A stretch of DNA of 64,000 nucleotides from CAJBIL01 sp044359525. GTDB taxonomy: Bacteria; Pseudomonadota; Gammaproteobacteria; Burkholderiales; Rhodocyclaceae. The DNA is taken from positions 1 through 64,000 of the forward strand of contig JBIKLY010000004.1 in NCBI GenBank assembly GCA_044359525.1. The letters run 5' to 3'. Below are positions 34,226-41,931 of the stretch, one piece after another. Position numbers and translations under genes: made by a program. The notes under the pieces were generated by a model. It had not been told where the DNA came from. It searched no databases and saw nothing but the letters and a program-made list of their open reading frames with translations. Every line of letters starts with the position of its first letter. Within the stretch, counting starts at the first letter, position 1.

Positions 34226-35410
34226 ATGCAAAAGAAACTCATCGTTCTGGCCCTGGCCGGTCTGACAGCAGCACCGGCGTTCGCTCAGTCGAACGTCACG
34301 GTTTATGGTCGTGTTGACTATGGTTATATGTCGCGCGGTGGCAATGATGGTCTGGTTGACGTCAATGGCCGCAAGGGCGAAATGGATAGCGGCATCCAAT
34401 CCGGTAGCCGTCTGGGCTTCAAGGGTTCGGAAGATCTGGGCAATGGTCTGAAGGCGATTTTTGAAATTGAGTCGGGTGTTCGTAACGATGCACCTAATGC
34501 ATCGTCTGCAACACAGTCGGGTGGCATTTTCTCCACCAGTCGCCACGCTTACGTCGGTCTGACCGGCAATTTCGGTACCGTCGTCGGCGGCCGTCTGGAT
34601 GGCGTTCGCTACGGCATCTACAACAAGTACGACGCTTTCGGCGGCGGCGGCATGGGTAACTTCACCCAGATGACGCAGCAGGTTGACCGCGCTGATAACG
34701 CTATCGCCTACATCAGCCCGAAGTGGAATGGTTTCGGTCTGGTCCTGGCTCACGCGCGTGATGTCGCTGGTCAGGAAGTTAATGGTTCGGTAAATACGTC
34801 CGGCGGCGTCGCCGGTGCAACCAAGGCCAACGCTGGCGACGGTCGTTTGTACACCATCATGGGTACCTACGACAATGGCCCGCTGAGCCTGAGCCTTGAC
34901 TACGAAGCCATCAAGTTCGCACACTCCAGCAATGCTGCTGCTGGTGCAGATGATGCATACGTGGCAACTGTCGGTGGTTCGTATGACTTCGGTATGGTCA
35001 AGCTGTCCGCCCTGTACGACATTCACAGAGCTGACGGTAACCGCGCCCTGGGTACCAACGTTGATGCGGTTGATTACAATGCCTGGTTCGTTTCGGCCAA
35101 GGTTCCTTACGGCAAGTTTGACTTCAAGGCAACTTACGGTCGTATCAGCGACAAGCGCAATGCCTCCGATATCGCCGCTCTTGGTGGTACCGTAGCTGTC
35201 GCCGGCGTCGCAACTACCGTCGTGGGCGATGCTTCCAAGTTCGGTATTGGCGTAAATTACAATCTGTCGAAGCGTACCAATATTTATGCTGATTACGCCC
35301 GTATCAGCAACGACAGCAATGCTAACTACATGCTCAGCCCGGCTGCAAACAGCCAGGGTGGTGGTTATGGTGTTAGCGGTTTCAACGTTGGTCTGGCACA
35401 CAACTTCTAA
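34226..35410 (+). CDS. Outer-membrane porin (Gram-negative porin, betaproteobacterial type)
   Basis: 394 residues. A Sec signal peptide (MQKKLIVLALAGLTAAPAFA) precedes the mature start QSNVTVYGRVDYGYM, typical of neisserial/burkholderial trimeric 16-strand porins. Internal porin motifs include GSRLGFKGSEDLGNGLKAIFE and RHAYVGLTGNFGTVVGGR; the chain ends with FNVGLAHNF, with terminal Phe as needed for Bam-mediated insertion. GAGGAG lies 9 bases before the ATG. It is a single-gene unit with its own terminator; codon use is that of a highly expressed gene. Confidence 0.95.
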   Translation: MQKKLIVLALAGLTAAPAFAQSNVTVYGRVDYGYMSRGGNDGLVDVNGRKGEMDSGIQSGSRLGFKGSEDLGNGLKAIFEIESGVRNDAPNASSATQSGGIFSTSRHAYVGLTGNFGTVVGGRLDGVRYGIYNKYDAFGGGGMGNFTQMTQQVDRADNAIAYISPKWNGFGLVLAHARDVAGQEVNGSVNTSGGVAGATKANAGDGRLYTIMGTYDNGPLSLSLDYEAIKFAHSSNAAAGADDAYVATVGGSYDFGMVKLSALYDIHRADGNRALGTNVDAVDYNAWFVSAKVPYGKFDFKATYGRISDKRNASDIAALGGTVAVAGVATTVVGDASKFGIGVNYNLSKRTNIYADYARISNDSNANYMLSPAANSQGGGYGVSGFNVGLAHNF

Positions 35411-35434
35411 TCTGACTCAAGTCAGTTAGTCGAT

Positions 35435-35465
35435 AAAACGGGCGCTTCGGCGCCCGTTTTTTTTG
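35435..35465 (+). terminator. Rho-independent terminator of the porin gene
   Basis: Stem AAAACGGGCGC (35435–35445) and GCGCCCGTTTT (35450–35460) closed by a TTCG tetraloop, followed by more T's. Confidence 0.95.
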
Positions 35466-35490
35466 GGAAGAGAGTTAATAGGAAATAATA

Positions 35491-35510
35491 GGGGACAGAC
35501 CACGGTTATT
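35491..35510 (-). repeat. Inverted copy of the transposase-associated repeat
   Basis: GGGGACAGACCACGGTTATT. Its first 16 bases are the reverse complement of the ACCGTGGTCTGTCCCC core. Confidence 0.85.
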
Positions 35511-35549
35511 TTGATTGGCGGATTCGCTGCGCTATAATGCGGTGCGGAA

Positions 35550-35768
35550 CTGACACCTGCTCGTCTGGATTTGCTGGATACCTTGCGGAAGTCGGGTCCG
35601 TGCAGCGTTTACGCATTGGCAAAAACGGCAGACCGCAATTACTCGAACGTTCACACCGATGTTAGTCGTTTGTCAGATCTCGGACTAATCGAGCGCACAA
35701 CTGAAGATGCGGTATTTGTCCCGTTTGATGATGTCGAGGTGCATTTCCATCTGGCAAATGCCGCCTGA
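35550..35768 (+). pseudogene. 5'-truncated winged-helix regulator fragment
   Basis: The frame from 35550 reads LTPARLDLLDTLRKSGPCSV and continues with ALAKTADRNYSNVHTDVSRL, ending FVPFDDVEVHFHL. This is the C-terminal winged-helix part of small MarR-like/antitoxin-type regulators, which normally carry 40–60 more residues before it. No ATG or Shine–Dalgarno precedes it; the frame runs upstream into the REP-like tract at 35491. A TTG at 35571 could start a 65-residue protein, but homology begins before it, so a remnant is the better reading. Confidence 0.55.
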
Positions 35769-35831
35769 GCACGTTCGCCCAGGCTGTTGTGCAGCGCTGG
35801 CCTGGCGATAGGGCAGCTGACTTCCGGTAAA

Positions 35832-35851
35832 ACCGTGGTCTGTCCCCGGTT
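35832..35851 (+). repeat. Transposase-associated repeat, left copy
   Basis: ACCGTGGTCTGTCCCCGGTT, 46 bases before the transposase ATG; identical to the copy after the gene. Confidence 0.9.
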
Positions 35852-35897
35852 TTATGTCCTGTTTTTCTGTTTTTCCGGTTTTTTTGAGTTAAATACC

Positions 35898-36620
35898 ATG
35901 CCGCGTCGTGCTCGTCTTTCGCTCCCAAACGTTCCTGTGCATCTGATCCAGCGCGGAAATAACAGGCAGGCCTGTTTTTTTTCTGATGAGGATTGCTGCT
36001 TTTATCTGGAGTGGCTCAAGGAATATGCCGGTAAAGCCGGCTGCCGGGTTCATGCTTATGTCTTGATGACGAATCATGTGCATCTGCTGCTTTCGGCGGA
36101 GCGCGCGGATGCGGTTGGTGTGCTGATGAAGGCGCTGGGGCAGCGTTATGTCCAATATGTGAATCGCACGTATCGCCGCAGTGGCACCTTGTGGGAGGGG
36201 CGTTTTCGCTCGTGTCTGACGCAGGATGAGTCGTATTTGCTGGCCTGTCAGCGTTACATCGAACTGAATCCGGTGCGCGCTGAGATGGTGGTACATCCAG
36301 CGGAATATCGGTGGTCGAGCTATCGTGCGAATGCGCAGGGGGAGCCGGATGCGCTGCTTGGCCCGCATTCCGTTTATTCCGCGTTGGGCAGTGATGCAAC
36401 GAGCCGGCAGGCGGCTTATCGTGAGCTTTTCTGGTTTGAGCTTGAGCCGGGGCTGGTCGATGAGATTCGTCGGGCGACCAATGGAAATTTTGCGCTGGGC
36501 AATAGCCGCTTTACGGATGAAATTGCGGCTACTCTGGGCCGGCGGGTTACTCCCGGGCAATCCGGGCGACCGCGCAAAGTGATTGACCCGGCGTCGGGTG
36601 CTTTGTTCGAGCGGGGGTAG
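35898..36620 (+). CDS. REP-associated tyrosine transposase (RAYT, TnpA_REP family)
   Basis: 240 residues from the ATG at 35898, where homology begins (MPRRARLSLPNVPVHLIQRG). The HUH metal motif is H60-V-H62 in LMTNHVHLLLS, and the probable catalytic Tyr is Y113 in DESYLLACQRYIELNPVRA; RSGTLWEGRFRS is a family hallmark. These single-strand transposases act on REP palindromes and are usually single-copy genes flanked by REPs. Here direct copies of a 20-base repeat lie at 35832 and 36628, with an inverted one at 35491. All key residues are present, so it is probably functional. Confidence 0.92.
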   Translation: MPRRARLSLPNVPVHLIQRGNNRQACFFSDEDCCFYLEWLKEYAGKAGCRVHAYVLMTNHVHLLLSAERADAVGVLMKALGQRYVQYVNRTYRRSGTLWEGRFRSCLTQDESYLLACQRYIELNPVRAEMVVHPAEYRWSSYRANAQGEPDALLGPHSVYSALGSDATSRQAAYRELFWFELEPGLVDEIRRATNGNFALGNSRFTDEIAATLGRRVTPGQSGRPRKVIDPASGALFERG

Positions 36621-36627
36621 CTGGAAA

Positions 36628-36647
36628 ACCGTGGTCTGTCCCCGGTT
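36628..36647 (+). repeat. Transposase-associated repeat, right copy
   Basis: ACCGTGGTCTGTCCCCGGTT, 8 bases after the transposase stop. Confidence 0.9.
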
Positions 36648-36749
36648 TTCTCGGTTTTCTGTCCAATCAGAATTTAGGGTACGACGGCAAACAAGGTTTG
36701 CCGGATTCGCTTCGCGGTGCGTTGTCCGACTGGGCCGCGCCCGGCTTCG

Positions 36750-37862
36750 TCAGTTCAGGATCAGATTGTCGCGGTGAATGATTTCCGCTTCGTCGATGTA
36801 GCCGAGAATTTCTTCGATGTCCTGGCTGGCACGACGCGCAATGCGGCGGGATTCGCTGCTGCCGTAGTTGCTCAGGCCGCGGGCAACTTCGCTGCCTTCG
36901 GGTGACAGGCAGGCGACGGCTGCGCCGCGTTCGAATTCACCCTGCACATCGAGTACGCCGATCGGCAGCAGGCTCTTGCCTTCCTTGAGCGCCTTCACTG
37001 CGCCGGCGTCGAGGAGCAGTTTTCCCGCCAGTTGCAGGTGGTCTGCCAGCCATTGTTTGCGGGCGGTCAGCGGTGCGGTTTCCGAGGTGAGCAGCGTGCC
37101 GATGGCTTCGCCGCGTGCCAGTCGGGGCATGACATCGGTTTCGCGGCCGCTGGCGATGACGGTGTGGGCGCCGCTGCGCGCGGCGCGCTTGGCGGCAATT
37201 ACTTTGGTGATCATGCCGCCGCGTCCGTATTGCGTACCTGCACCACCGGCCATTGCTTCGAGTGCCGGGTCGCCGGCGTGTGCCTCGGCGATCAGCGTAG
37301 CACCCGCATCCTTGCGCGGATCGGCGGTAAATAGGCCGTCCTGGTCTGTGAGGATGATCAGGCAATCGGCTTCAACGAGATTGGCGACCAGCGCGCCGAG
37401 TGTGTCGTTGTCTCCGAACTTGATTTCGTCGGTGACGACGGTGTCATTTTCGTTGATGATCGGCACCACGCCAAGCTGGAGCAGCGTGCTGAGCGTTGAC
37501 CGCGCATTGAGATAGCGCTTGCGGTCGGCGAGGTCGTCATGGGTGAGCAGTACTTGTGCGGTGTGCAGGCCGTGCTGCGCAAAAGCGCTTTCATAAACCT
37601 GCGCCAGGCCCATTTGGCCGACTGCGGCTGCTGCTTGCAACTCGTGTACTGCGTGTGGCCGCTTGCTCCAGCCGAGGCGTTGCATGCCGCAGGCGATGGC
37701 GCCGGAGGATACCAGCACAACTTCCTTGCCCGTTTCGCGCAGCGCGGCGATCTGCCTTGCCCATTCGCTGATCGCTGCAAGGTCAAGGCCTTCGCCGTTG
37801 TTGGTGACCAGCGCGGAGCCGACTTTGATGACGAAGCGTTTTGCCTGGACGAGACGGGTCAT
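36750..37862 (-). CDS. proB: Glutamate 5-kinase
   Basis: 370 residues. First step of proline synthesis. The amino-acid kinase domain (1–260) shows VIKVGSALVTNNGEGLD, VLVSSGAIACGMQ, INENDTVVTDEIKFGDNDTLGA and GGMITKVIAAKRAARSG; a C-terminal PUA domain follows (about 280–365, DAGAVKALKEGKSLLPIGV). It overlaps the hepT-like gene by 4 bases; proB commonly follows obgE in betaproteobacteria, and here the toxin pair has been inserted between them. Confidence 0.96.
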   Translation of the reverse strand: MTRLVQAKRFVIKVGSALVTNNGEGLDLAAISEWARQIAALRETGKEVVLVSSGAIACGMQRLGWSKRPHAVHELQAAAAVGQMGLAQVYESAFAQHGLHTAQVLLTHDDLADRKRYLNARSTLSTLLQLGVVPIINENDTVVTDEIKFGDNDTLGALVANLVEADCLIILTDQDGLFTADPRKDAGATLIAEAHAGDPALEAMAGGAGTQYGRGGMITKVIAAKRAARSGAHTVIASGRETDVMPRLARGEAIGTLLTSETAPLTARKQWLADHLQLAGKLLLDAGAVKALKEGKSLLPIGVLDVQGEFERGAAVACLSPEGSEVARGLSNYGSSESRRIARRASQDIEEILGYIDEAEIIHRDNLILN

Positions 37863-38206
37863 GGTTGCCAGTTTTCAAGGATTTTTTTCAGCGCGTTGTT
37901 CAGGCGAGGGGTTTCGTTTTGAATAATGGCCCACACCATCTCCGCCTTGATGCTGAGATAGGCGTGTGCGAGCACGTTCCGGAAATCGCCGACGACACGC
38001 CAGTCTATCGAAGCGTCAAGCGAAGCAAGGTGCTCGATTCCGGCATCCTTGATGCATTGGCCCACAATTTCCAGATTGCGCAAAATCGCGTCTTGCGTTC
38101 GCCGGTCAGTCAGGAAAACCTGCTCTCCATCGGCTGCGTACTCGCTAATGCGCTCCAAGCAGTCACGTGCGTGCGCAAGAAAAACATTAGGGTCTTTTCC
38201 GCTCAC
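37859..38206 (-). CDS. HepT-like toxin (DUF86)
   Basis: 115 residues. The HEPN-type RNase motif is RX4HXY: R76-N-V-L-A-H81-A-Y83 (DFRNVLAHAY). In characterised MNT/HepT pairs the motif Tyr is AMPylated by the partner nucleotidyltransferase, which silences the RNase. It overlaps the MNT gene upstream and proB downstream by 4 bases each, so it has been fitted into an obgE–MNT–hepT–proB run. Confidence 0.92.
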   Translation of the reverse strand: MSGKDPNVFLAHARDCLERISEYAADGEQVFLTDRRTQDAILRNLEIVGQCIKDAGIEHLASLDASIDWRVVGDFRNVLAHAYLSIKAEMVWAIIQNETPRLNNALKKILENWQP

Positions 38207-38490
38207 AGCGCTACTGCCTCGCTCAGGATGCGTCGTGCAAGATACGGGGAAAGGGCTTCGTCTGATACAACGTCAACTTTTGTATGAATCAGATCGGCGG
38301 TGTCTTGCTGAAGTCCGATAAGGTCGAAAAGCGAAGCGCCAGCGCGGAAATGAACAAGCAGGTCGACATCGCTCGTTTCAGTGGCGTCGCCGCGTGCAAC
38401 CGAGCCGAAAATGCGTACGTCTTCGGCTTTGTAGTGTTCGGCCAGAAGCAGAATGTCCTCACGCCGGGAGCGCAGGGTTTCCAGAGTCAT
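38203..38490 (-). CDS. MntA-like minimal nucleotidyltransferase antitoxin
   Basis: 95 residues from the ATG at 38490. The nucleotidyltransferase signature GSX10DXD is present (FGSVARGDATETSDVDLLV), so catalysis is likely. Several start choices exist (three Met codons in a row plus an upstream extension that reads through obgE); the last Met, directly before TLETLRSRRE, matches the usual N-terminus. This start lies 32 bases inside the 3' end of obgE, so the two share coding DNA in different frames. Confidence 0.88.
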   Translation of the reverse strand: MTLETLRSRREDILLLAEHYKAEDVRIFGSVARGDATETSDVDLLVHFRAGASLFDLIGLQQDTADLIHTKVDVVSDEALSPYLARRILSEAVAL

Positions 38491-39571
38491 CATCATCGTA
38501 ATCGTCGAAATTCGAGTTGAATTCAATAGGAGGCTTATCTTCGGTGGTTTGCGCCAATTGATCAAGCGCATCCTGCAGCTTGTAGATCAGCTGGCGGCAA
38601 CCGTCGCCGTTGATTGCGCTGATGCGGAAGATCGGCCCGCATTGTTCGTTTCCAGCATAGGCTTGCACGAAGTCGGCAACGCGCTGTTCGCGATCTTCTT
38701 CCGGAATCAGGTCCAACTTGTTGAGGATCAGCCAGCGCGGTTTTTCGGCGAGTTCCGGACTGTATTTTTCGAGTTCGTGAACAATCGCTTTGGCATCGTG
38801 CACCGGGTCGGCTTCCGGGTCAGGCGGCGCGAGGTCGACGATGTGCAGCAGCACGCGCGTGCGCGCCAGATGCTTGAGGAAGCGGATACCGAGGCCGGCA
38901 CCGTCAGAGGCGCCTTCAATCAGGCCGGGAATGTCGGCGATGACAAAGCTTTTGTTTTCGCTGACGCGAACGACGCCAAGATTCGGGTGCATGGTGGTGA
39001 ACGGGTAGTCGGCAACTTTCGGGCGTGCCGCCGATACGGCACGGATGAAGGTGCTCTTGCCGGCATTGGGCAGGCCAAGCAGGCCGACGTCAGCGAGCAC
39101 GCGCAGTTCGAGCTTGAGATCACGTTCTTCGCCGGGCTCGCCCTTGGTGCATTGGCGTGGCGCGCGATTGACGCTTGATTTGAAGTGAATATTGCCCAAG
39201 CCGCCGCGCCCGCCCTTGGCGAGCGTCAGTTTTTTCCCGTCGACATCCAGATCGGCGACGACCTCGTTGCTGTTGATGTCGGTAATGATGGTGCCGACCG
39301 GTACGTGCATGGTGATGTCATCACCACCCTTGCCGTAGCAGTCGCTGGAGCCGCCGTTTTTGCCGCGTTGCGCCATGTACTTGCGTGTGTAGCGGAATTC
39401 GATCAGGGTGTTGAGGTTGCGGTCGGCGACTACGTGCACGCTGCCGCCCCGCCCGCCGTCACCGCCGTCCGGGCCGCCTTCCGGTTCGTACTTCTCGCGC
39501 CGGAACGAGGCGACGCCGTTGCCGCCGTCGCCAGCTGCTACAAATATTTTCGCCTCGTCGATAAATTTCAT
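38459..39571 (-). CDS. obgE: GTPase ObgE/CgtA
   Basis: 370 residues. The glycine-rich Obg fold covers 1–158 (GGDGGRGGSVHVVADRNLN), then the G domain: G1 GLPNAGKST, switch region DYPFTTMHPNLGVV, G3 DIPGLIEGAS, G4 NKLD. The C-terminal tail is acidic (NSNFDDYDDDD). Obg is an essential ribosome-associated GTPase, and its position after rplU–rpmA is conserved. The extreme C-terminus overlaps the MNT start. Confidence 0.97.
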   Translation of the reverse strand: MKFIDEAKIFVAAGDGGNGVASFRREKYEPEGGPDGGDGGRGGSVHVVADRNLNTLIEFRYTRKYMAQRGKNGGSSDCYGKGGDDITMHVPVGTIITDINSNEVVADLDVDGKKLTLAKGGRGGLGNIHFKSSVNRAPRQCTKGEPGEERDLKLELRVLADVGLLGLPNAGKSTFIRAVSAARPKVADYPFTTMHPNLGVVRVSENKSFVIADIPGLIEGASDGAGLGIRFLKHLARTRVLLHIVDLAPPDPEADPVHDAKAIVHELEKYSPELAEKPRWLILNKLDLIPEEDREQRVADFVQAYAGNEQCGPIFRISAINGDGCRQLIYKLQDALDQLAQTTEDKPPIEFNSNFDDYDDDDSGNPALPA

Positions 39572-39622
39572 GAAACCGTCTCTTCAGTGATTCTGTTGGC
39601 AGCAAACAAAAAGTACAAATTA

Positions 39623-39651
39623 AAAAGCCCTACCGCAAGGATAGGGCTTTT
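39623..39651 (-). terminator. Terminator after rplU–rpmA
   Basis: Inverted repeat AAAAGCCCTA (39623–39632) and TAGGGCTTTT (39642–39651) with a 9-base loop; on the minus strand it ends in a U-run and lies between rpmA and obgE, so it may attenuate read-through into obgE. Confidence 0.85.
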
Positions 39652-39686
39652 GATGCGGCGGAATTGCTGCCGCAGTCGTCTTTCGA

Positions 39687-39947
39687 TCAGGCAGCCGGAA
39701 GGATGCTGACCGTACGACGGCGCTTTTCGCCCTTGATGGCGAATTGTACGTGACCTTCGACCAGCGCGAACAGGGTGTGATCCTTGCCGATGCCGACGTT
39801 TTCGCCAGGGTGGTAGGCCGTACCGCGCTGGCGAATGATGATGTTGCCGGCGAGAACCAGTTCACCACCGTAACGCTTTACGCCAAGGCGTTTCGATTCG
39901 GAGTCGCGACCGTTCCGGACACTGCCGCCTGCTTTTTTATGTGCCAT
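39687..39947 (-). CDS. rpmA: 50S ribosomal protein L27
   Basis: 86 residues. MAHKKAGGSVRNGRDSESKR and LGVKRYGGELVLAGNIIIRQ are the standard L27 start; the N-terminal tail reaches the peptidyl transferase centre. It follows rplU by 18 bases. Confidence 0.98.
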   Translation of the reverse strand: MAHKKAGGSVRNGRDSESKRLGVKRYGGELVLAGNIIIRQRGTAYHPGENVGIGKDHTLFALVEGHVQFAIKGEKRRRTVSILPAA

Positions 39948-39965
39948 GTGTCAGTTTCCTTTCGG

Positions 39966-40277
39966 TTAGGCCGAGATGCCGTCAATGCGGATTTCGGTGT
40001 AGTTTTGACGATGACCCTGATGCTTCTGATAATGCTTGCGACGGCGCATTTTGAAGATCGTGATTTTGTCGTGACGGCCTTGTGAAAGCACAGTCGCCTT
40101 GACCGAAGCTCCGGTAACGAGCGGGGCGCCGATTTTGACGGCCTCGCCTTCTCCTACCATGAGGATCTGATCAATGGTGATTTCTGCGCCAACTTCTGCC
40201 GGTATCTGTTCTATTTTCAATTTTTCGCCGGTGACAACGCGATACTGCTTGCCCCCGGTTTTTATGACCGCGTACAT
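39966..40277 (-). CDS. rplU: 50S ribosomal protein L21
   Basis: 103 residues from the ATG at 40277 (MYAVIKTGGKQYRVVTGEKL), the conserved start; a start four codons earlier is not supported. HDKITIFKMRRRKHYQKHQG is the L21 signature region. It is first in the rplU–rpmA–obgE run and divergent from ispB across a 174-base gap. Confidence 0.98.
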   Translation of the reverse strand: MYAVIKTGGKQYRVVTGEKLKIEQIPAEVGAEITIDQILMVGEGEAVKIGAPLVTGASVKATVLSQGRHDKITIFKMRRRKHYQKHQGHRQNYTEIRIDGISA

Positions 40278-40451
40278 GTTGGACTCCAAAGAACGAGTTA
40301 ATGTGAAACGAAGAACCGCGCATTATACGTATTTTTCGAACCAAGTCAAAGAGTTCGCTTCGTTTTGCTGTAATCAGGTGCTAAAGCCTTGCTTGACGCG
40401 GCGCGGGGTGGCGCCTAAGATTCACCGGTTTTTTCGCTAAGGCGCACCCTC

Positions 40452-41420
40452 GTGAAGCTGGAACAGCTCTACAACCTGATCGGCCCGGATATGACGGCTG
40501 TTGACGCGGTGATCCGCGAGCGCCTTCATTCAGAGGTGGTGCTGGTGCGGCAGGTCGCCGAGTACATCATCCAGAGTGGCGGCAAGCGGCTGCGTCCGGC
40601 CTTGGTGCTGCTTTCAGCCGGGGCCTTCGGTTATCGCGGCACGCATCATCACGAGTTGGCGGCCGTCATCGAGTTTATTCACACGGCAACGCTGTTGCAT
40701 GATGATGTGGTCGACGAATCGGATCTGCGACGCGGGCGAAAGACTGCGAATGCAATGTTCGGCAACGCCGCGAGTGTGCTGGTCGGGGACTTTCTTTATT
40801 CGCGGGCTTTCCAGATGATGGTCGAGATCGACGATATGCGCATCATGCGCGTGCTCTCGGATGCGACCAACGTGATTGCCGAGGGCGAGGTGTTGCAGTT
40901 GATGAATTGCCACGATGCGGATCTCGACGAGGCAAGCTATCTGCAGGTCATTCGTTATAAGACAGCCAAGTTGTTCGAGGCCGCAGCTCAGCTCGGTGCA
41001 ATTATCGGTGGTGCATCACCCGGCGTTGAACAGTCCATGGCAACTTATGGAATGCATCTGGGAACAGCGTTTCAGTTAATTGATGATGTGCTCGATTACT
41101 CGGGAGCCGAGGTTGAAACCGGCAAGCACCTGGGGGACGATCTGGCCGAGGGTAAGCCGACACTGCCGCTGATTTACGTGATGAAGAACGGCAATGCCGA
41201 GCAGGCCGCGTGCGTACGGCATGCCATTGAAAATGGCGGCCGCGATGACTTTTTGAATGTGTTGGCGGCGATCCGTGCAACGGGCGCTCTGGAGCATGCA
41301 AAACGGCAAGCAACAGCGGAAGCTGAACGCGCCAGAGCGGCTCTTGACGGGTTGCCTGCTTCACAATACAAAGATTCTTTGTTAGAATTATGCTCCTTCG
41401 CTGTTGCTAGAAGCTTTTAG
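40452..41420 (+). CDS. ispB: Octaprenyl-diphosphate synthase (long-chain trans-prenyltransferase)
   Basis: 322 residues, GTG start. The first Asp-rich motif is D84-D-V-V-D88 (LLHDDVVDESDLRRG), the second is DDVLDYSG; the substrate site GGKRLRPALVLL lies at 43–54. It makes the isoprenoid side chain of ubiquinone. Chain length is inferred from family, not readable here. The tRNA-Pro promoter lies within its 3' end. Confidence 0.94.
   Translation: MKLEQLYNLIGPDMTAVDAVIRERLHSEVVLVRQVAEYIIQSGGKRLRPALVLLSAGAFGYRGTHHHELAAVIEFIHTATLLHDDVVDESDLRRGRKTANAMFGNAASVLVGDFLYSRAFQMMVEIDDMRIMRVLSDATNVIAEGEVLQLMNCHDADLDEASYLQVIRYKTAKLFEAAAQLGAIIGGASPGVEQSMATYGMHLGTAFQLIDDVLDYSGAEVETGKHLGDDLAEGKPTLPLIYVMKNGNAEQAACVRHAIENGGRDDFLNVLAAIRATGALEHAKRQATAEAERARAALDGLPASQYKDSLLELCSFAVARSF
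41360..41388 (+). promoter_or_regulatory. Candidate promoter of tRNA-Pro
   Basis: TTCACA (41360–41365) and TAGAAT (41383–41388) are 17 bases apart, inside the end of ispB; initiation would fall about 45 bases before the mature tRNA. Confidence 0.55.
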
Positions 41421-41438
41421 CGCTGTCGTTGTTTCGGT

Positions 41439-41516
<78 letters not shown>

Positions 41517-41685
41517 TGATTTCAAGCAAGTTCTGGTTTGACGAAATTCCCGGCCTCAAGGTTTGGGTGCTTTCCCGCCGGAACATCAGGTTTTTCTGCT
41601 TTTATCCCCCTTTGTTTTGATCGCCGGCCAGCACTGTTCCGGTGCGCTTCTGCTATGCTTGAACGCTCTATGGGGCTGTCTGGAA

Positions 41686-41925
41686 ATGACAAAATATCTG
41701 CTTTGGTTTGCACTGGTTGTAATCGTCGTCTGGCTGTGGCGCAAGTCGCAGGCAACCCGTTCCGGTGAGCTGCAGCCACCAGCCGAACGCGAAGCGGAGA
41801 CGATGGTTAAATGTTCGCATTGCGGCGTCAATCAACCCCTCAGCGAAAGCACTCTGGCAGCCGGCCGCTATTATTGCTGTGCCGCCCACCGGCAAGCTGC
41901 TGAATCGGAATCTCAAGGCAGCTGA
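41686..41925 (+). CDS. PP0621-like small membrane protein with zinc-ribbon-like tail
   Basis: 79 residues. An N-terminal transmembrane helix (MTKYLLWFALVVIVVWLWR) precedes a cytoplasmic domain with CSHCGVNQPLSES and YYCCAAH, a small cysteine cluster that may bind zinc. It lies 6 bases before pilS; such proteins often precede pilS in betaproteobacteria. Function unknown. Confidence 0.82.
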   Translation: MTKYLLWFALVVIVVWLWRKSQATRSGELQPPAEREAETMVKCSHCGVNQPLSESTLAAGRYYCCAAHRQAAESESQGS

Positions 41926-41931
41926 CCGGCC

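Noticed and set aside
33962..35401. 479-codon open frame antisense to the porin
   Set aside because: It mirrors the codon pattern of a highly expressed porin; the porin has signal peptide, terminal Phe, Shine–Dalgarno and terminator, while the antisense product has no recognisable domain.
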